Positions 1 to 9,434 of a DNA stretch of 64,000 bases are shown here, piece by piece; position 1 is the first letter of the stretch, and each line of letters begins with the position of its first letter. The stretch is from an uncultured Acidobacteriia bacterium (lineage in GTDB: Bacteria; Acidobacteriota; Terriglobia; Bryobacterales; Bryobacteraceae). The DNA lies in contig CAIUOG010000066.1 of the NCBI GenBank assembly GCA_903900705.1, positions 1 through 64,000 on the forward strand, in the 5' to 3' direction. The notes under the pieces were generated by a model. That model was not told where the DNA came from and ran no database searches. It saw only the letters and a program-made list of their open reading frames with translations. The position numbers and the translations under genes were made by a program.

Positions 1-491
1 AGCTGGCCGATGGCGCCCTTGGAGGCGGTATAGGCAGCCGTGGTGCGCCGGGCGGCGAAGGTCATGAGCGAAGCGATGTTGATGATCCGACCCGGTTTTC
101 CCGCCTTGATCAGATGCTGCGCGAAGGCCTGGGACAAGGCGAACACCGCCGTGACGTTGAGCGACATCACTTCATTCCACGCTTCCAGGGGCAGCGCTTC
201 GGCGGGCGCGCGGCGCGTGGTTCCGGCCGCATTCACCAGAATTTCGGGGACGCCCGCCTGCGCCACCAGCCCGTTATACCAGGCCGGAATACCAGCAACG
301 TCCCGTAAATCGAGGGGTACGGCCGCGCATCCCAGAGTGGCGGCAGCCTCTTCCAGATCCACCGAGGCCCGCGCCGCCAGTACCACGGTCGCGCCGGCAT
401 CCCGCATAGCCTGCGCGATGCCCAGGCCAATCCCCCGACTGGCGCCTGTGATCAGCGCCAGTTTACCGTCCAGACGAAAAGGGTCCGTCAT
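1..491 (-). CDS. SDR-family oxidoreductase, partial (C-terminus outside the window)
   Basis: NAD(P)-dependent short-chain dehydrogenase. The visible ~163 residues contain the TGASRGIG cofactor motif near residue 16, the NAAG motif, a LNV asparagine, the IAS serine and YTASKG, which is the complete Asn-Ser-Tyr-Lys catalytic set. The N-terminus (MTDPFRLDGKLALITGAS) resembles the gluconate 5-dehydrogenase/KduD group, but the substrate cannot be assigned. The start is the ATG at 491; an in-frame ATG at 500 is also possible. It lies 13 bases downstream of the glutamate dehydrogenase stop on the same strand, so it is probably cotranscribed. The last third of the protein is cut off by the window edge. 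Confidence 0.88.
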   Translation of the reverse strand, partial: MTDPFRLDGKLALITGASRGIGLGIAQAMRDAGATVVLAARASVDLEEAAATLGCAAVPLDLRDVAGIPAWYNGLVAQAGVPEILVNAAGTTRRAPAEALPLEAWNEVMSLNVTAVFALSQAFAQHLIKAGKPGRIINIASLMTFAARRTTAAYTASKGAIGQ

Positions 492-504
492 CACGCGCAT
501 ACCA

Positions 505-1773
505 TCAGGCGTAAAGCCCCCGCAGGCGCATGGCGGAAGCCACGCGATCCAGCGCCACCATATAAGCGGCAGTCCGGTTATCCACTTTGTGATTGCTCCC
601 GTAGGAAGCCACGGCGTCAAAGCTGCCGACCATGATTTCTTCGAGGCGGGAATTCACCAGGTCTTCGTTCCAGAAGAAGCCCTGGCGATCCTGTACCCAT
701 TCGAAGTAGGACACAGTGACGCCGCCGGCGTTCGCCAGAATATCGGGAATCACGAAGATACCCTTGTCCGCCAGAATCTCGTCCGCTATCGCGGTGGTGG
801 GGCCGTTTGCGCCCTCGCACAGAATGGTGCAGTTGAGCTTGGCGGCGTTCTCGGAGGTAATGACGTTCTCGGTAGCGGCCGGCACCAGAACATCGCACCT
901 GAGGAACATGGCCTCGCGACGGTCGATATCTTCGCCGCCCGCGAAACCGAGGATGGTCCCGGTCTCATTGCGGTGCCGCATGAGCGCTTCAATATCGAGG
1001 CCGTTGGCGTTATAAACCGCCCCGTTGTATTCCACGATGCTGATGATCCGGAAGCCGCGCTTCGCCATCAGCCGCGCCGCCATGCCGCCCACGTTCCCGA
1101 AGCCCTGGATCACCACCTTCGTCTCTTCCGGCTTCAGACCAAAGCGCTTCAGGGCTTCCAGCGTCACGATCATACAGCCGCGCCCGGTCGCTTCCTTGCG
1201 GCCGCGGGAGCCGCCCAGCTCCATCGGCTTCCCGGTCACCACGGCGGTGGTGGCGTGGCCCACGTGCATCGCGTAGGTATCCATAATCCACGCCATCACG
1301 CGGTCATCCGTATTCATATCCGGCGCGGGAATGTCGCGCTCCGGGCCGATCATTTCGATGATGCCCGCGGTGTAGCGGCGGGTGAGACGTTCCAGTTCCC
1401 CGTTCGACATCAGCTTCGGGTCGCAGATCACGCCGCCTTTGGCGCCACCGAAGGGGATGTTGACGACGGCGCACTTCCACGTCATCCAGGAGGCGAGTGC
1501 GCGGACTTCGTCCAGGGATACGTCCGGTGCGTAGCGGATGCCGCCCTTGCCGGGGCCGCGCGCGATGGAGTGCTGCACGCGGTAGCCGGTAAAGACTTCG
1601 AGGCGTCCGTCATCGAGCTGCACGGGGATGGAAACAGTGATCTCGCGCGCGGGACTCTTGAGCACCTTGCGCATTCCGTCGTCCAGATTCAGCTTGCGGG
1701 CGGCGTTGTCGAACCGGGTTTCAGCCGCGAGCCAGGGATTCTTTTCCTGCTCCAGCGAAATAGTAGCGGGCAT
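505..1773 (-). CDS. gdhA: Glu/Leu/Phe/Val dehydrogenase (glutamate dehydrogenase)
   Basis: Cytoplasmic enzyme that interconverts glutamate and 2-oxoglutarate plus ammonia. It has 422 residues, the normal length for the hexameric class. The ELFV dimerisation domain (about 35-165) contains GPGKGGIR, the substrate lysine near K100 (WMTWKCA) and the catalytic PFGGAKGGV with K112, followed by [12 protein letters not shown]. The Rossmann domain has [10 protein letters not shown] at about 221-230, and the closing region has [16 protein letters not shown]. Cofactor preference cannot be read from sequence alone. A 20-base gap separates it from the S41 protease stop upstream, and an SDR gene follows 13 bases downstream. 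Confidence 0.97.
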   Translation of the reverse strand: MPATISLEQEKNPWLAAETRFDNAARKLNLDDGMRKVLKSPAREITVSIPVQLDDGRLEVFTGYRVQHSIARGPGKGGIRYAPDVSLDEVRALASWMTWKCAVVNIPFGGAKGGVICDPKLMSNGELERLTRRYTAGIIEMIGPERDIPAPDMNTDDRVMAWIMDTYAMHVGHATTAVVTGKPMELGGSRGRKEATGRGCMIVTLEALKRFGLKPEETKVVIQGFGNVGGMAARLMAKRGFRIISIVEYNGAVYNANGLDIEALMRHRNETGTILGFAGGEDIDRREAMFLRCDVLVPAATENVITSENAAKLNCTILCEGANGPTTAIADEILADKGIFVIPDILANAGGVTVSYFEWVQDRQGFFWNEDLVNSRLEEIMVGSFDAVASYGSNHKVDNRTAAYMVALDRVASAMRLRGLYA

Positions 1774-1793
1774 ACAGCCCCATTATGCGCCTG

Positions 1794-3329
1794 TCAGCGA
1801 GGCGATGGCGAAGGCAATGGCGGATGCAGCACGGCTTCGAGGGCTTTCCGGATGGGTGGGTCAAAACGGGCCTCCACCTCATCGCCCTTTTCCACGCCCA
1901 GCGTCAGGTTGTAAAGTTCGGTTTTCAGACGGGACGCGATGTAATCCCGGTTCGCGGTCCACTCCCGCAGAGACGGCTGGATCTGCCGCACCGCAAGCCA
2001 CGCCTGAAACTGATCGAGCACTTCGCCAGTGAGTTCCCAGCCTGGCGTGATCTTGTGGTCGCGGATGTATTCGGCTGCGAAGGTGGTGAAAGACGCGGTG
2101 GCCTCAAAGACGGTCCGCAACTGCGTCATCTCCACCGGATAGGCCGGAACGTCCGGAATAATGCCGCCACCACCGGGCACGGGCCGGCCCGCGTCGGTCT
2201 TGAAATCCGTCCGTTCGTTGGGATGCGCGGCCGTGGCGCCCAGCGCGAAATCGGCGGACCGGAAGGCCTTCTGAATCGAACGGCCGGACGGGATGTAATA
2301 CAGCGCGGTGGTGAGCGCGAGGCCCGTGCCTTCGGAAAGTGGATAAACGCTCTGCACCAGGCCTTTGCCGAAGCTGGGCTCGCCGACGATGGTGGCGCGG
2401 TCGTGATCCTGCAGCGCGCCGGAGACGATCTCCGAAGCGCTGGCGGTCTTCCCGTTCACCAGCACCGCGACCGGAAACGTGAAGGGACGGTTGCCGGCCG
2501 GAACCCGCTCGATCTTTTCCGGCACGTTGCGGCCTTTCACCGAAAGAATCATCTGGCCGGATTCGAGAAAAAACGAAGCCGTTTCGAGCGCCGCATTCAT
2601 CAGGCCGCCGGGGTTGTTGCGCAGGTCAAGCACCAGCCCGTTGAGTTTGCGCCCGCCCAGCTTCTCGATTGCCTCGCGAATCTGCTGCGCGGTCTTTTCT
2701 TCAAAGCTTCCCACGCGGATATAGCCGATTCCGGGCTGCAGTTCGAAGGCGCGCTCCACGCTGGAAGACTGCATCTCCTCCGGCACCAGCGTCAGTTCGG
2801 CCAGACGAATATTCCCCGGGTGCCGTACCACCAGCTGCGCGGGTTTCTGCTTCGACTCATTCAACAACTGCACGATCTGTTCGAGTTCGAGGCGATCCAG
2901 CCGGTAATTATTCACGGCCAGGATCTCATCGCCGGGCATCATGCCCGCCTTGGTGGAGGGAGTGTTCGGCAGAGTCTGCAACACCAGCACGCGACCGGGC
3001 AGAATCGACACCACGGTGCCGAAGCCCTTGCGCGTGGAGGTCTCCATCTGCTTGAGCTGGTCGTACTGGCCGGGGTCGAAGAAAGACGAATGCGGATCCA
3101 GATGCCGCAGCATGCCGGGAATCACGCCCTGATAGAAGGTCTGGTCGATATCGATGGGCTCCGCCGCATTCTGTTCCAGGATGCGGTAGGCGTCGATGAA
3201 ACGCTTCATGGCGGCTTCGTCAGCCTGACCGGCGGCCTGGCCACCGGCGACCGGGCCCGGAGCCTGGGCACTGGCGAGGCCTGCGAAGCAGGCCAGCAGG
3301 ACTGCCGACGATCGGAAAAGTCTGTTCAT
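1794..3329 (-). CDS. S41 carboxyl-terminal processing protease (CtpA-like)
   Basis: Secreted serine protease of the tail-specific/CtpA type, expected in the periplasm for protein processing or quality control. The 511 residues begin with a signal peptide (MNRLFRSSAVLLACFAGLASA). A helical segment is followed by a PDZ domain at about 95-180 that includes GMMPGDEILAVN. The S41 core contains LDLRNNPGGL, the nucleophile S297 in TASASE and the general base K322 in FGKGLVQ, so the Ser-Lys dyad is intact. It starts 5 bases after the Uma2 stop and is the last gene of a three-gene minus-strand operon. The substrate is unknown. Confidence 0.93.
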   Translation of the reverse strand: MNRLFRSSAVLLACFAGLASAQAPGPVAGGQAAGQADEAAMKRFIDAYRILEQNAAEPIDIDQTFYQGVIPGMLRHLDPHSSFFDPGQYDQLKQMETSTRKGFGTVVSILPGRVLVLQTLPNTPSTKAGMMPGDEILAVNNYRLDRLELEQIVQLLNESKQKPAQLVVRHPGNIRLAELTLVPEEMQSSSVERAFELQPGIGYIRVGSFEEKTAQQIREAIEKLGGRKLNGLVLDLRNNPGGLMNAALETASFFLESGQMILSVKGRNVPEKIERVPAGNRPFTFPVAVLVNGKTASASEIVSGALQDHDRATIVGEPSFGKGLVQSVYPLSEGTGLALTTALYYIPSGRSIQKAFRSADFALGATAAHPNERTDFKTDAGRPVPGGGGIIPDVPAYPVEMTQLRTVFEATASFTTFAAEYIRDHKITPGWELTGEVLDQFQAWLAVRQIQPSLREWTANRDYIASRLKTELYNLTLGVEKGDEVEARFDPPIRKALEAVLHPPLPSPSPR

Positions 3330-3333
3330 GTTT

Positions 3334-3894
3334 TTACGGCCAGATCAGGGAGAAATCTACGGTGACGGACGGGAAGCGGAGTGGCTGCGTTACGCCATTC
3401 GGACCAGGCTCCTGGGCGCGATAGCCAGGGTTTGCGGTAGCGTTTTCGAGGATGTGGATGGTGATGCGACGAGCCGCCGGGTCGATCATCCAGACTTCGG
3501 GCAGACCGATGGATGCGTAGTCCGCCAGCAGTTCGCGCACGCGGCCCGGACTGTTCGAAGGCGAAAGGACTTCGATTGCCAGTTCCGGAGCGCTATGGAT
3601 GTAGCCGTCCAGCTGCACCATATTTGCCAGCACAAAAACGGCGATATCGGGCGTGCGCTGCGTCACAGGATGCTGCCGGATCACCAGGCCGAAATCGGAA
3701 TCCGCTACAAAGATCTTCGTCTCATCCAACTGGCTTTCCAGTTGCCGTGTGAGCCGTTTGATAATCCACGCGTGTGAAAACTTTGCAGGAGGCATTTTCT
3801 CAATGACGCCATTGACGCACTCCTCCCGCCCCTCCCCGTTTTCCGGGAGCGCGAGCCATTCTTCGTAGTTCAGAAGTCTGGAAGCGGTGGCCAT
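3334..3894 (-). CDS. Uma2-family (DUF820) PD-(D/E)XK nuclease-fold protein
   Basis: A 186-residue protein of the Uma2 family, which is abundant in cyanobacteria and acidobacteria and has a restriction-endonuclease-like fold. Visible family marks are LLNYEEWLALPE at the N-terminus, FGLVIRQHP, the RTPDIAVF acidic strand, APELAIEVLSPSNS and a late VWMIDP strand. I chose the ATG at 3894 because GGAAGG lies just before it and the 44 codons upstream fall in the preceding gene and are not family-like. It begins 9 bases after the YprB-like stop and ends 5 bases before the S41 protease start. Physiological function is not established for this family. Confidence 0.85.
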   Translation of the reverse strand: MATASRLLNYEEWLALPENGEGREECVNGVIEKMPPAKFSHAWIIKRLTRQLESQLDETKIFVADSDFGLVIRQHPVTQRTPDIAVFVLANMVQLDGYIHSAPELAIEVLSPSNSPGRVRELLADYASIGLPEVWMIDPAARRITIHILENATANPGYRAQEPGPNGVTQPLRFPSVTVDFSLIWP

Positions 3895-3902
3895 CCTTCC
3901 TA

Positions 3903-5165
3903 TTATCGCTGACTGGTCCGGAGGCTGAGGCGTGGCTGCCGGAGCGTGGCGCCCTTCTTCTCCAGACGCGACTGCCGGGTAGCCAGACTTTCGGAATCCT
4001 CCAGACATCGCGCCGCGCGCACGCACTCAATCGCCATGGCGAAATTCCGTTCGCGATGCTCGTAATGCTTGGCCAGTTCTTCGTAGGCCTTCACGCGATA
4101 CGCGTTCGGCGAAAGCGAAAGGTCTGTGAAGGTTGCCAGCGCCGCGTGCTCCTGGCCGAGCTTCTTCTCGATGCAGCCCGCTTCAAACAGAGTCCGGAAC
4201 AACTGCGCGTCCGGAAGCCCCATATCGATGGCGCGCCGCATCAGGCTCAGAGCCTCTTCGAGGCGTCCGGAAAGCTGCAGCCAGCGCGCCAGCCCCACCA
4301 GATCCATCCCATGCCGCGCGCGCATGTTGGCCGGGTCGCGGAAAGCCTCCGGAATAATGCCGGTCAGACAGGCGAGCGAGACGATATCGAGCACGTTGTG
4401 ATGGAAGACCGGCATCAGCCGGTGCGCCCGCTTCGTCCGCAGGTATTCGAAGAAGACGTACGGGATCATCTCGCCGGGGATGTCCCCGATGCGCTCCACA
4501 CCCAGAATCTGATTCTCCAGGTTCACGAGGCGGCAGTTTTCGAGACGCAGTTTGAACAGCCGTCGCGCGCCAAAAAGCAGATCGAGGTGCTCCATGCGGG
4601 AGAAGGGATGCCGCTTCCGGCACATGGTGTAGCGCGTTTCGAGCAGCGGCTGGTCATAGCTGCGGCCGTTGTAGGTGATCAGCACGTCGAAGCGGGCCAG
4701 ATGTTCGGTGAGCGAGTGCAGCACGGAGGCTTCTTCCGCATAATCCCGCATGAAGAACTGGCGCACCCGGAACCCTTCCGCGTCAATGCTGCCGAGTCCG
4801 ATCAGAAAAGCATAGGTGCCGGAACCACCCGCCAGACCGGTGGTTTCCGTGTCGAGGAAAGCCCAGCGGGTGGGCGGGACATCGGCGATGGTGCCGTCCG
4901 ACAGCGCTTCGAGCAGGTTCGGCGACAGCGCGGCAAGGTCGGAAATCTCATAGCTGCCATGCAGTTCGTGGCTGGCGAACAGTTTCTCCGTCTCAAAGTG
5001 TTTCCCGTGCGGCGTTTCGATGACCTCGCCGGTCAGCAGGTCTTCCACAAACCCGCCGCGCCGCGGGGGAACGACTGGCGCCACCAGCGTTTCATCGCCC
5101 TGATATTTGCGGTCGATACCGGCCACCGTCCGGCGAAGATACGCGAGCTGTTCCTGAATATTCAT
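3903..5165 (-). CDS. YprB-like RNase H-fold exonuclease domain protein with C-terminal TPR
   Basis: A 420-residue cytoplasmic protein. Its central domain (about 95-265) carries DEDD-exonuclease signatures: DTETTGL with D105/E107, then LITYNGRSYDQPLLETR, then HHNVLDIVSL with the last acidic residue. This matches the ribonuclease-H-like YprB family (RNase_H_2). The C-terminal ~120 residues contain TPR-like helices (LGQEHAALATFTDL, YRVKAYEELAKHYEHRER). The ATG at 5165 is preferred; the frame remains open to a TTG at 5198. It leads an operon with the Uma2 and S41 genes. The nucleic-acid substrate is unknown. Confidence 0.8.
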   Translation of the reverse strand: MNIQEQLAYLRRTVAGIDRKYQGDETLVAPVVPPRRGGFVEDLLTGEVIETPHGKHFETEKLFASHELHGSYEISDLAALSPNLLEALSDGTIADVPPTRWAFLDTETTGLAGGSGTYAFLIGLGSIDAEGFRVRQFFMRDYAEEASVLHSLTEHLARFDVLITYNGRSYDQPLLETRYTMCRKRHPFSRMEHLDLLFGARRLFKLRLENCRLVNLENQILGVERIGDIPGEMIPYVFFEYLRTKRAHRLMPVFHHNVLDIVSLACLTGIIPEAFRDPANMRARHGMDLVGLARWLQLSGRLEEALSLMRRAIDMGLPDAQLFRTLFEAGCIEKKLGQEHAALATFTDLSLSPNAYRVKAYEELAKHYEHRERNFAMAIECVRAARCLEDSESLATRQSRLEKKGATLRQPRLSLRTSQR

Positions 5166-5238
5166 ATTCGCCGTATTTTCGCCTGCCGGTAAGTCCAATA
5201 TACTAAGGAGTCTGCGAGTCTATCTATACTTCCTGTTT

Positions 5239-6594
5239 TTGTTCGCGGTACTTCTGGCCGCGCACCTGGCCCATTCCGGCGTTCTTTGGGAACCGGAGGT
5301 GCTGCCGCTCGCCGTGGCTCTGCAGATGAAGCGCGGCGCGATGATTTACCGGGACGTCTGGTTCGACAAACCGCCCCTGCTGCCCGCCTTTTACCTGCTG
5401 TGGGGAGCGGCCACCGGGCCGGTGTTGCGCGTGACGGGCGCGCTCTACGGGCTGGGCTGCGCGCTGCTGGGCTATGCCGCGGCGCGAACTCTCTGGGGCG
5501 GGCGGGAAGGTTTCGTGGCAGCCGGGCTCATCACGTTCTTCCTGGTATTCGATCTCCATGCCGCGGTGCTGCCCCTCGGCGCGGACCTGCTGCTGCTCGC
5601 TCCGCACCTGGCGGCCATCCTGTTCGCGGTACGCAAACAGGCCTTCCGAAGCGGCCTCGCGGCGGGCATCGGCCTGCTGGTGAACTCGAAGGGCGTCTTC
5701 GTTCTCGCGGCCTGCGCCTTATTTCTCTGGCCGTCGGTTGTGGCTCTGCTTGCGGGATTCGCCATCCCGAGCGTGGCCGTAGTGGTCTGGTTCGCCGCGA
5801 CCGGGACTCTGACTCCCTGGCTCGATCAGGCTTGGCGCTGGCCCGCGCTCTATGCCGCAAGCCCGGTAGTGGCGGACCCCATCCGCAACGGTCTGGCGCG
5901 AACCGCCAGCTGGCTCGGTTTCCACGCCCTGCTGCTGGTGGGCGCCGCGATATTCTTCCGGCGCGATGGCGTCCGGCGCGAGACAAAATGGAAGTTCGCC
6001 GTCTGGACCGCGCTCTGCTACGCCGGCGTGGTTCTCGGCTGGCGCTTCTTCCCGCGCTATTTCTTCCTGCTGCTGCCGGTCTTTGTCCTGATGGCGGCCC
6101 GGGGGCTGAGTCAGCTGCGCGTCCGTACAGCTGTCGCTCTCGCGGTGCTGCTGCTCGCCGTGCCGCTGGTCCGTTTCGGCCCGCGCTATACGAATCTGAA
6201 CGGCTGGAGCGACCTCGCGATGGACCGCGACAGCCAGGAGGCCTCGCGCTTCCTGGTCGCCCATGCGAAACCTGGCAGCACGCTGTACGTGTGGGGCTAC
6301 AGGCCGGAAATCTTCGTGTACACCGGCCTGAAACCGGCCACGAAGTATCTCGATTCGCAGGCGCTGACGGGGGTTCCGGCGGACCGGCACCTCACGCAAT
6401 CCACCGTGGTCCTGCGCGCCGGAACCCGCGAAGCCCGCCAGGAACTGGCTCGTTCGAAGCCGGACTTCGTTGTCGACGGACTTACGCCCTTTAATCCCGC
6501 GCTCTCCATGGGCCGTTACGCGGAGCTGCGCCCCTGGCTGAGCGGTTATCACGAAATCGGGCGCACGAAGCTGACCGTGATCTACGCCCGCTGA
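5239..6594 (+). CDS. GT-C membrane glycosyltransferase (GT39/PMT_2-like)
   Basis: An integral membrane protein of about 451 residues, probably transferring sugar from a polyprenyl-phosphate donor. The first luminal loop has the acidic/proline pattern typical of these enzymes (VLWEPE, then [20 protein letters not shown]). Roughly nine hydrophobic helices follow and then a soluble C-terminal domain from about residue 320. The start is uncertain: TTG at 5239 is used, but hydrophobic codons continue upstream and AAGGAG at 5205-5210 would suit a start nearer 5212-5220, where no ATG, GTG or TTG exists in frame. It is transcribed away from the YprB-like gene. Donor and acceptor cannot be predicted. 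Confidence 0.8.
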   Translation: MFAVLLAAHLAHSGVLWEPEVLPLAVALQMKRGAMIYRDVWFDKPPLLPAFYLLWGAATGPVLRVTGALYGLGCALLGYAAARTLWGGREGFVAAGLITFFLVFDLHAAVLPLGADLLLLAPHLAAILFAVRKQAFRSGLAAGIGLLVNSKGVFVLAACALFLWPSVVALLAGFAIPSVAVVVWFAATGTLTPWLDQAWRWPALYAASPVVADPIRNGLARTASWLGFHALLLVGAAIFFRRDGVRRETKWKFAVWTALCYAGVVLGWRFFPRYFFLLLPVFVLMAARGLSQLRVRTAVALAVLLLAVPLVRFGPRYTNLNGWSDLAMDRDSQEASRFLVAHAKPGSTLYVWGYRPEIFVYTGLKPATKYLDSQALTGVPADRHLTQSTVVLRAGTREARQELARSKPDFVVDGLTPFNPALSMGRYAELRPWLSGYHEIGRTKLTVIYAR

Positions 6595-6707
6595 GCAGCA
6601 CCGCCGGCAATACGGAGTCTTGCGCCGGAGCCCTGCTTCCTGACCATAATAGGGGGTTCGGTTTGTACGTCCCGATACAGACAGACCTCGGATTCAAGGA
6701 GCTGATT

Positions 6708-9395
6708 TTGACCCAACGTATTCTTCTATTTGTGGCGCTGGCGGGCTTCGGGGCCGCGCTTGCGTCCGGACAATCCGTCCCGCTCCTGCAGGATGCCTGG
6801 GCCGCGCCCGGTACGAACGCGAACTACGGCAGTTCGACCACCCTGAACATCGGCGGCGCCAGCGGTCAGAATCAGGCGCTGGTGCAGTTCGATCTGAGCC
6901 AGCTGCCCTACAACGTCAATGCGGGCAATATCAGCAAAGCAACGCTTACGGTCTACGTGGGCGCTCTTCAGGCTCCCGGCATTCTGGAGGTGGTGGAAGT
7001 CGGCACACCCTGGTCGGAGCAGACTGTGACCGGGAACAGCTTGCCCGCGTCAAACTACCTGATTTCCGCGGTGGGCGTCAATGCGGGTTCGGGCTTTGTC
7101 GCGATTGACGTGACGACAGCGGTTCAGGACTGGCTGAACGGAGTGCCCAATTACGGGCTCATCCTGACATCGTTCGCCGGAACCAGCGCAAAGCCGCGTC
7201 CGAAGGTAATTCTTCCGGCCCTGGCTGCGCGCGGTAGCGGGAACTCCATCAATGCGTTCATCGACAGCAAGGAGAGCACCACCACCGGACATCCGCCCAC
7301 GCTCGATATCTGGGTGAGCAGCGCGGGACCGGCGGGACAACCCGGCCTGCAGGGACCCACCGGGCCTACGGGCCCCCAGGGACCCATGGGACTGACTGGT
7401 GCAACCGGAGCCACGGGCGCAACCGGAGCGACCGGGGCAACAGGCGTGGGTACGGCGGGCGTCAACGGAGTCAGCACCGGCCTCTGCGCCGTACCGGCCG
7501 CGGCGCTGGTGGAGTGCGGACTGCCTGTCACGATTCCCATGACGAATCCGACGCACATGGCTTTTGACGGCGCGAACGTCTGGGTTACGAACTTCTCTGC
7601 CGGTACCGTCACAAAACTGACGGCGGGAGTCATTACGGGTGCATATTCCACAGGCACGAGCCCGGAGGGTGTCGCATTCGATGGCACCTACATATGGGTC
7701 GCGAACTTTGGCAGTAACACCGTGACCAGGCTGCTGGCTTCCACGGGAGCCCTGATCGGCAACTACAGCGTCGGCACGAATCCGCAGGGGCTCACCTTTG
7801 ACGGCACCAATATCTGGGTGACGAACTACAACGGGAGTGCCGTGCAGAAGTTATCGGCCTCCACGGGCGCGGTGCTGGCCAGCTATCAGACGGGGACGAA
7901 TCCGAAGGGAATCGTCTTCGATGGCACGAATATCTGGGTGACGAACAATGCCGACGGCACGGTCACGAGAGTTGTGGTTTCCTCCGGCGTTGTGTCCACT
8001 TTTTCGTGCGGCAGCAATCCGAACGGCATCGCGTTCGATGGGACATACCTCTGGGTGGCCAATAACGTCGGCGCCACGGTGACGAAAATCCTGGCTTCCA
8101 CAGGAGCCACCATTGCGTCGTACGGCGTTGGCTTTTCGCCCCAGGACGTCGCGTTCGACGGAACGTATATCTGGACGGCAAATGCAGGGAGCAGTTCGGT
8201 CACAAAACTTCTGGCGTCCACCGGGGCCACCGTGGCGACGTATCCGGCCGGAAGCATAACAGTGGGCCTCGCTTTCGACGGGGCCGCCATGTGGGTGGGG
8301 AACGGATCCGCCAACACGGTGATGCGAATACCCATCAACGGCTCGGTTGGTCCGGCAGGCGCGACGGGGCCGACGGGTCTGACCGGCGCCACAGGCGCCA
8401 CAGGTGCTACAGGCGCCACGGGTGCTACAGGGCCAACCGGCTTCCCCGGCGCGGCAGGCCCCACGGGTCCGACCGGGCCTTCGGGAGTTTTGACGGATGC
8501 GAATTCCAACGTGTCCGCCGGAACCGGAGCGCTTGGCTCCGTCACGGGAACGGACAATACCGCGGTGGGAGTCAGCGCACTGCACGGCGCCACCACAGGC
8601 GGCACGAATACGGCGGTGGGCTTCGATGCCGGGCTGACAAATTCAACCGGAGGTTCCAATACGGCGATCGGGGCCAACGCTTTGAAAGCCAACTCCACCA
8701 CGAGCGGCAACACCGCACTCGGATCATCAGCCCTGACGGCAATCACCTCCGGCGGCGCTAATATCGCGGTAGGCTCGAACGCGGGAAGCACCCTCACCAC
8801 GGGTTCCAATAACATCTACATTGGCAACACAGGGATCGCCACCGAATCGAACGTGATCAAAATCGGCACGCAGGGAACCCAGACGGCCACGGTCATCGCG
8901 GGCATTTCCGGCGCGACCGTCACCGGCGGCTCAGCCGTGATGGTGAACTCATCCGGCGTCCTTGGAACCGTCACCTCTTCGCGTCGCTACAAAGAAGATA
9001 TTCAACCGATGGCGGACTCAAGCAGCCGGTTGTTCGACCTTCGCCCCGTCACCTTCCGCTATAAGAAGCCGGAGGCGGACGGCGGCAAACCCATTCAGTT
9101 CGGCCTGATCGCCGAAGAAGTAGCCGAGGCTTTCCCCGAACTGGTGGTTCTGAACAGCGAAGGCAAGCCCGAAACCGTGGCCTACCACCTGCTGCCGGGA
9201 CTGCTGCTGAACGAACTGCAGAAGGAACACCGCAAGGCCCTGGAGCAGGCGGAGAAAATCGAGGCCATGGCGAAGGAACTGGCCGAACTCAAGGCCCGTA
9301 TTCCGGCCGCAACGCAGAAGACGGAACTGGAAACGCTGCGCGAGGAGGTGGCGGAACTGAAGCGCCTCACCGCACAACTGGCGGCGCATCACTAA
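6708..9395 (+). CDS. Secreted collagen-like / beta-propeller protein with C-terminal S74 intramolecular chaperone
   Basis: Mosaic extracellular protein of 895 residues. Order: signal peptide (1-22), a DNRLRE-type beta domain (about 25-190), a collagen-like Gly-X-Y stretch (about 211-248), seven propeller repeats each marked FDG..(I/V)W (about 281-545), a second Gly-X-Y stretch (about 546-595), head repeats of the NTAVG type (about 600-705), and a peptidase_S74 domain followed by a coiled coil to the end. S757, R760 and K762 in SSRRYKEDI match the S-x-x-R-x-K-x-x-I self-cleavage motif, so autocleavage before S757 is predicted after trimerisation. The TTG at 6708 is chosen because AAGGA lies 7 bases upstream and a signal peptide follows immediately. 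Such folds occur in phage tail spikes, but no phage genes are nearby. Confidence 0.85.
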   Translation: MTQRILLFVALAGFGAALASGQSVPLLQDAWAAPGTNANYGSSTTLNIGGASGQNQALVQFDLSQLPYNVNAGNISKATLTVYVGALQAPGILEVVEVGTPWSEQTVTGNSLPASNYLISAVGVNAGSGFVAIDVTTAVQDWLNGVPNYGLILTSFAGTSAKPRPKVILPALAARGSGNSINAFIDSKESTTTGHPPTLDIWVSSAGPAGQPGLQGPTGPTGPQGPMGLTGATGATGATGATGATGVGTAGVNGVSTGLCAVPAAALVECGLPVTIPMTNPTHMAFDGANVWVTNFSAGTVTKLTAGVITGAYSTGTSPEGVAFDGTYIWVANFGSNTVTRLLASTGALIGNYSVGTNPQGLTFDGTNIWVTNYNGSAVQKLSASTGAVLASYQTGTNPKGIVFDGTNIWVTNNADGTVTRVVVSSGVVSTFSCGSNPNGIAFDGTYLWVANNVGATVTKILASTGATIASYGVGFSPQDVAFDGTYIWTANAGSSSVTKLLASTGATVATYPAGSITVGLAFDGAAMWVGNGSANTVMRIPINGSVGPAGATGPTGLTGATGATGATGATGATGPTGFPGAAGPTGPTGPSGVLTDANSNVSAGTGALGSVTGTDNTAVGVSALHGATTGGTNTAVGFDAGLTNSTGGSNTAIGANALKANSTTSGNTALGSSALTAITSGGANIAVGSNAGSTLTTGSNNIYIGNTGIATESNVIKIGTQGTQTATVIAGISGATVTGGSAVMVNSSGVLGTVTSSRRYKEDIQPMADSSSRLFDLRPVTFRYKKPEADGGKPIQFGLIAEEVAEAFPELVVLNSEGKPETVAYHLLPGLLLNELQKEHRKALEQAEKIEAMAKELAELKARIPAATQKTELETLREEVAELKRLTAQLAAHH
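7398..7442 (+). repeat. Five 9-bp Gly-Ala-Thr collagen repeat units (first block)
   Basis: Five consecutive in-frame 9-base units encode Gly-Ala-Thr inside the first collagen-like segment of the S74 protein. Third-codon positions vary between units, so the amino-acid repeat is better conserved than the DNA repeat. Unit gain or loss would keep the frame. Confidence 0.9.
8385..8429 (+). repeat. Five 9-bp Gly-Ala-Thr collagen repeat units (second block)
   Basis: A second run of exactly five Gly-Ala-Thr codon triplets, in the second collagen-like segment. Neighbouring units differ by only one or two bases (GGCGCCACA against GGTGCTACA), so this block is more homogeneous than the first and could slip during replication in 9-base steps. 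Confidence 0.9.
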
Positions 9396-9434
9396 CCATC
9401 CGGAACTCCGATTCCGAACCGGGGAACGCATACA

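Noticed and set aside
40-1914. Long open frame on the plus strand opposite the SDR and gdhA genes
   Set aside because: It mirrors high-GC codon bias of two clear minus-strand genes and its translation resembles no family. Similar long antisense frames at 1785-3365, 11953-13431, 16049-17638, 36981-38678 and elsewhere were rejected for the same reason.
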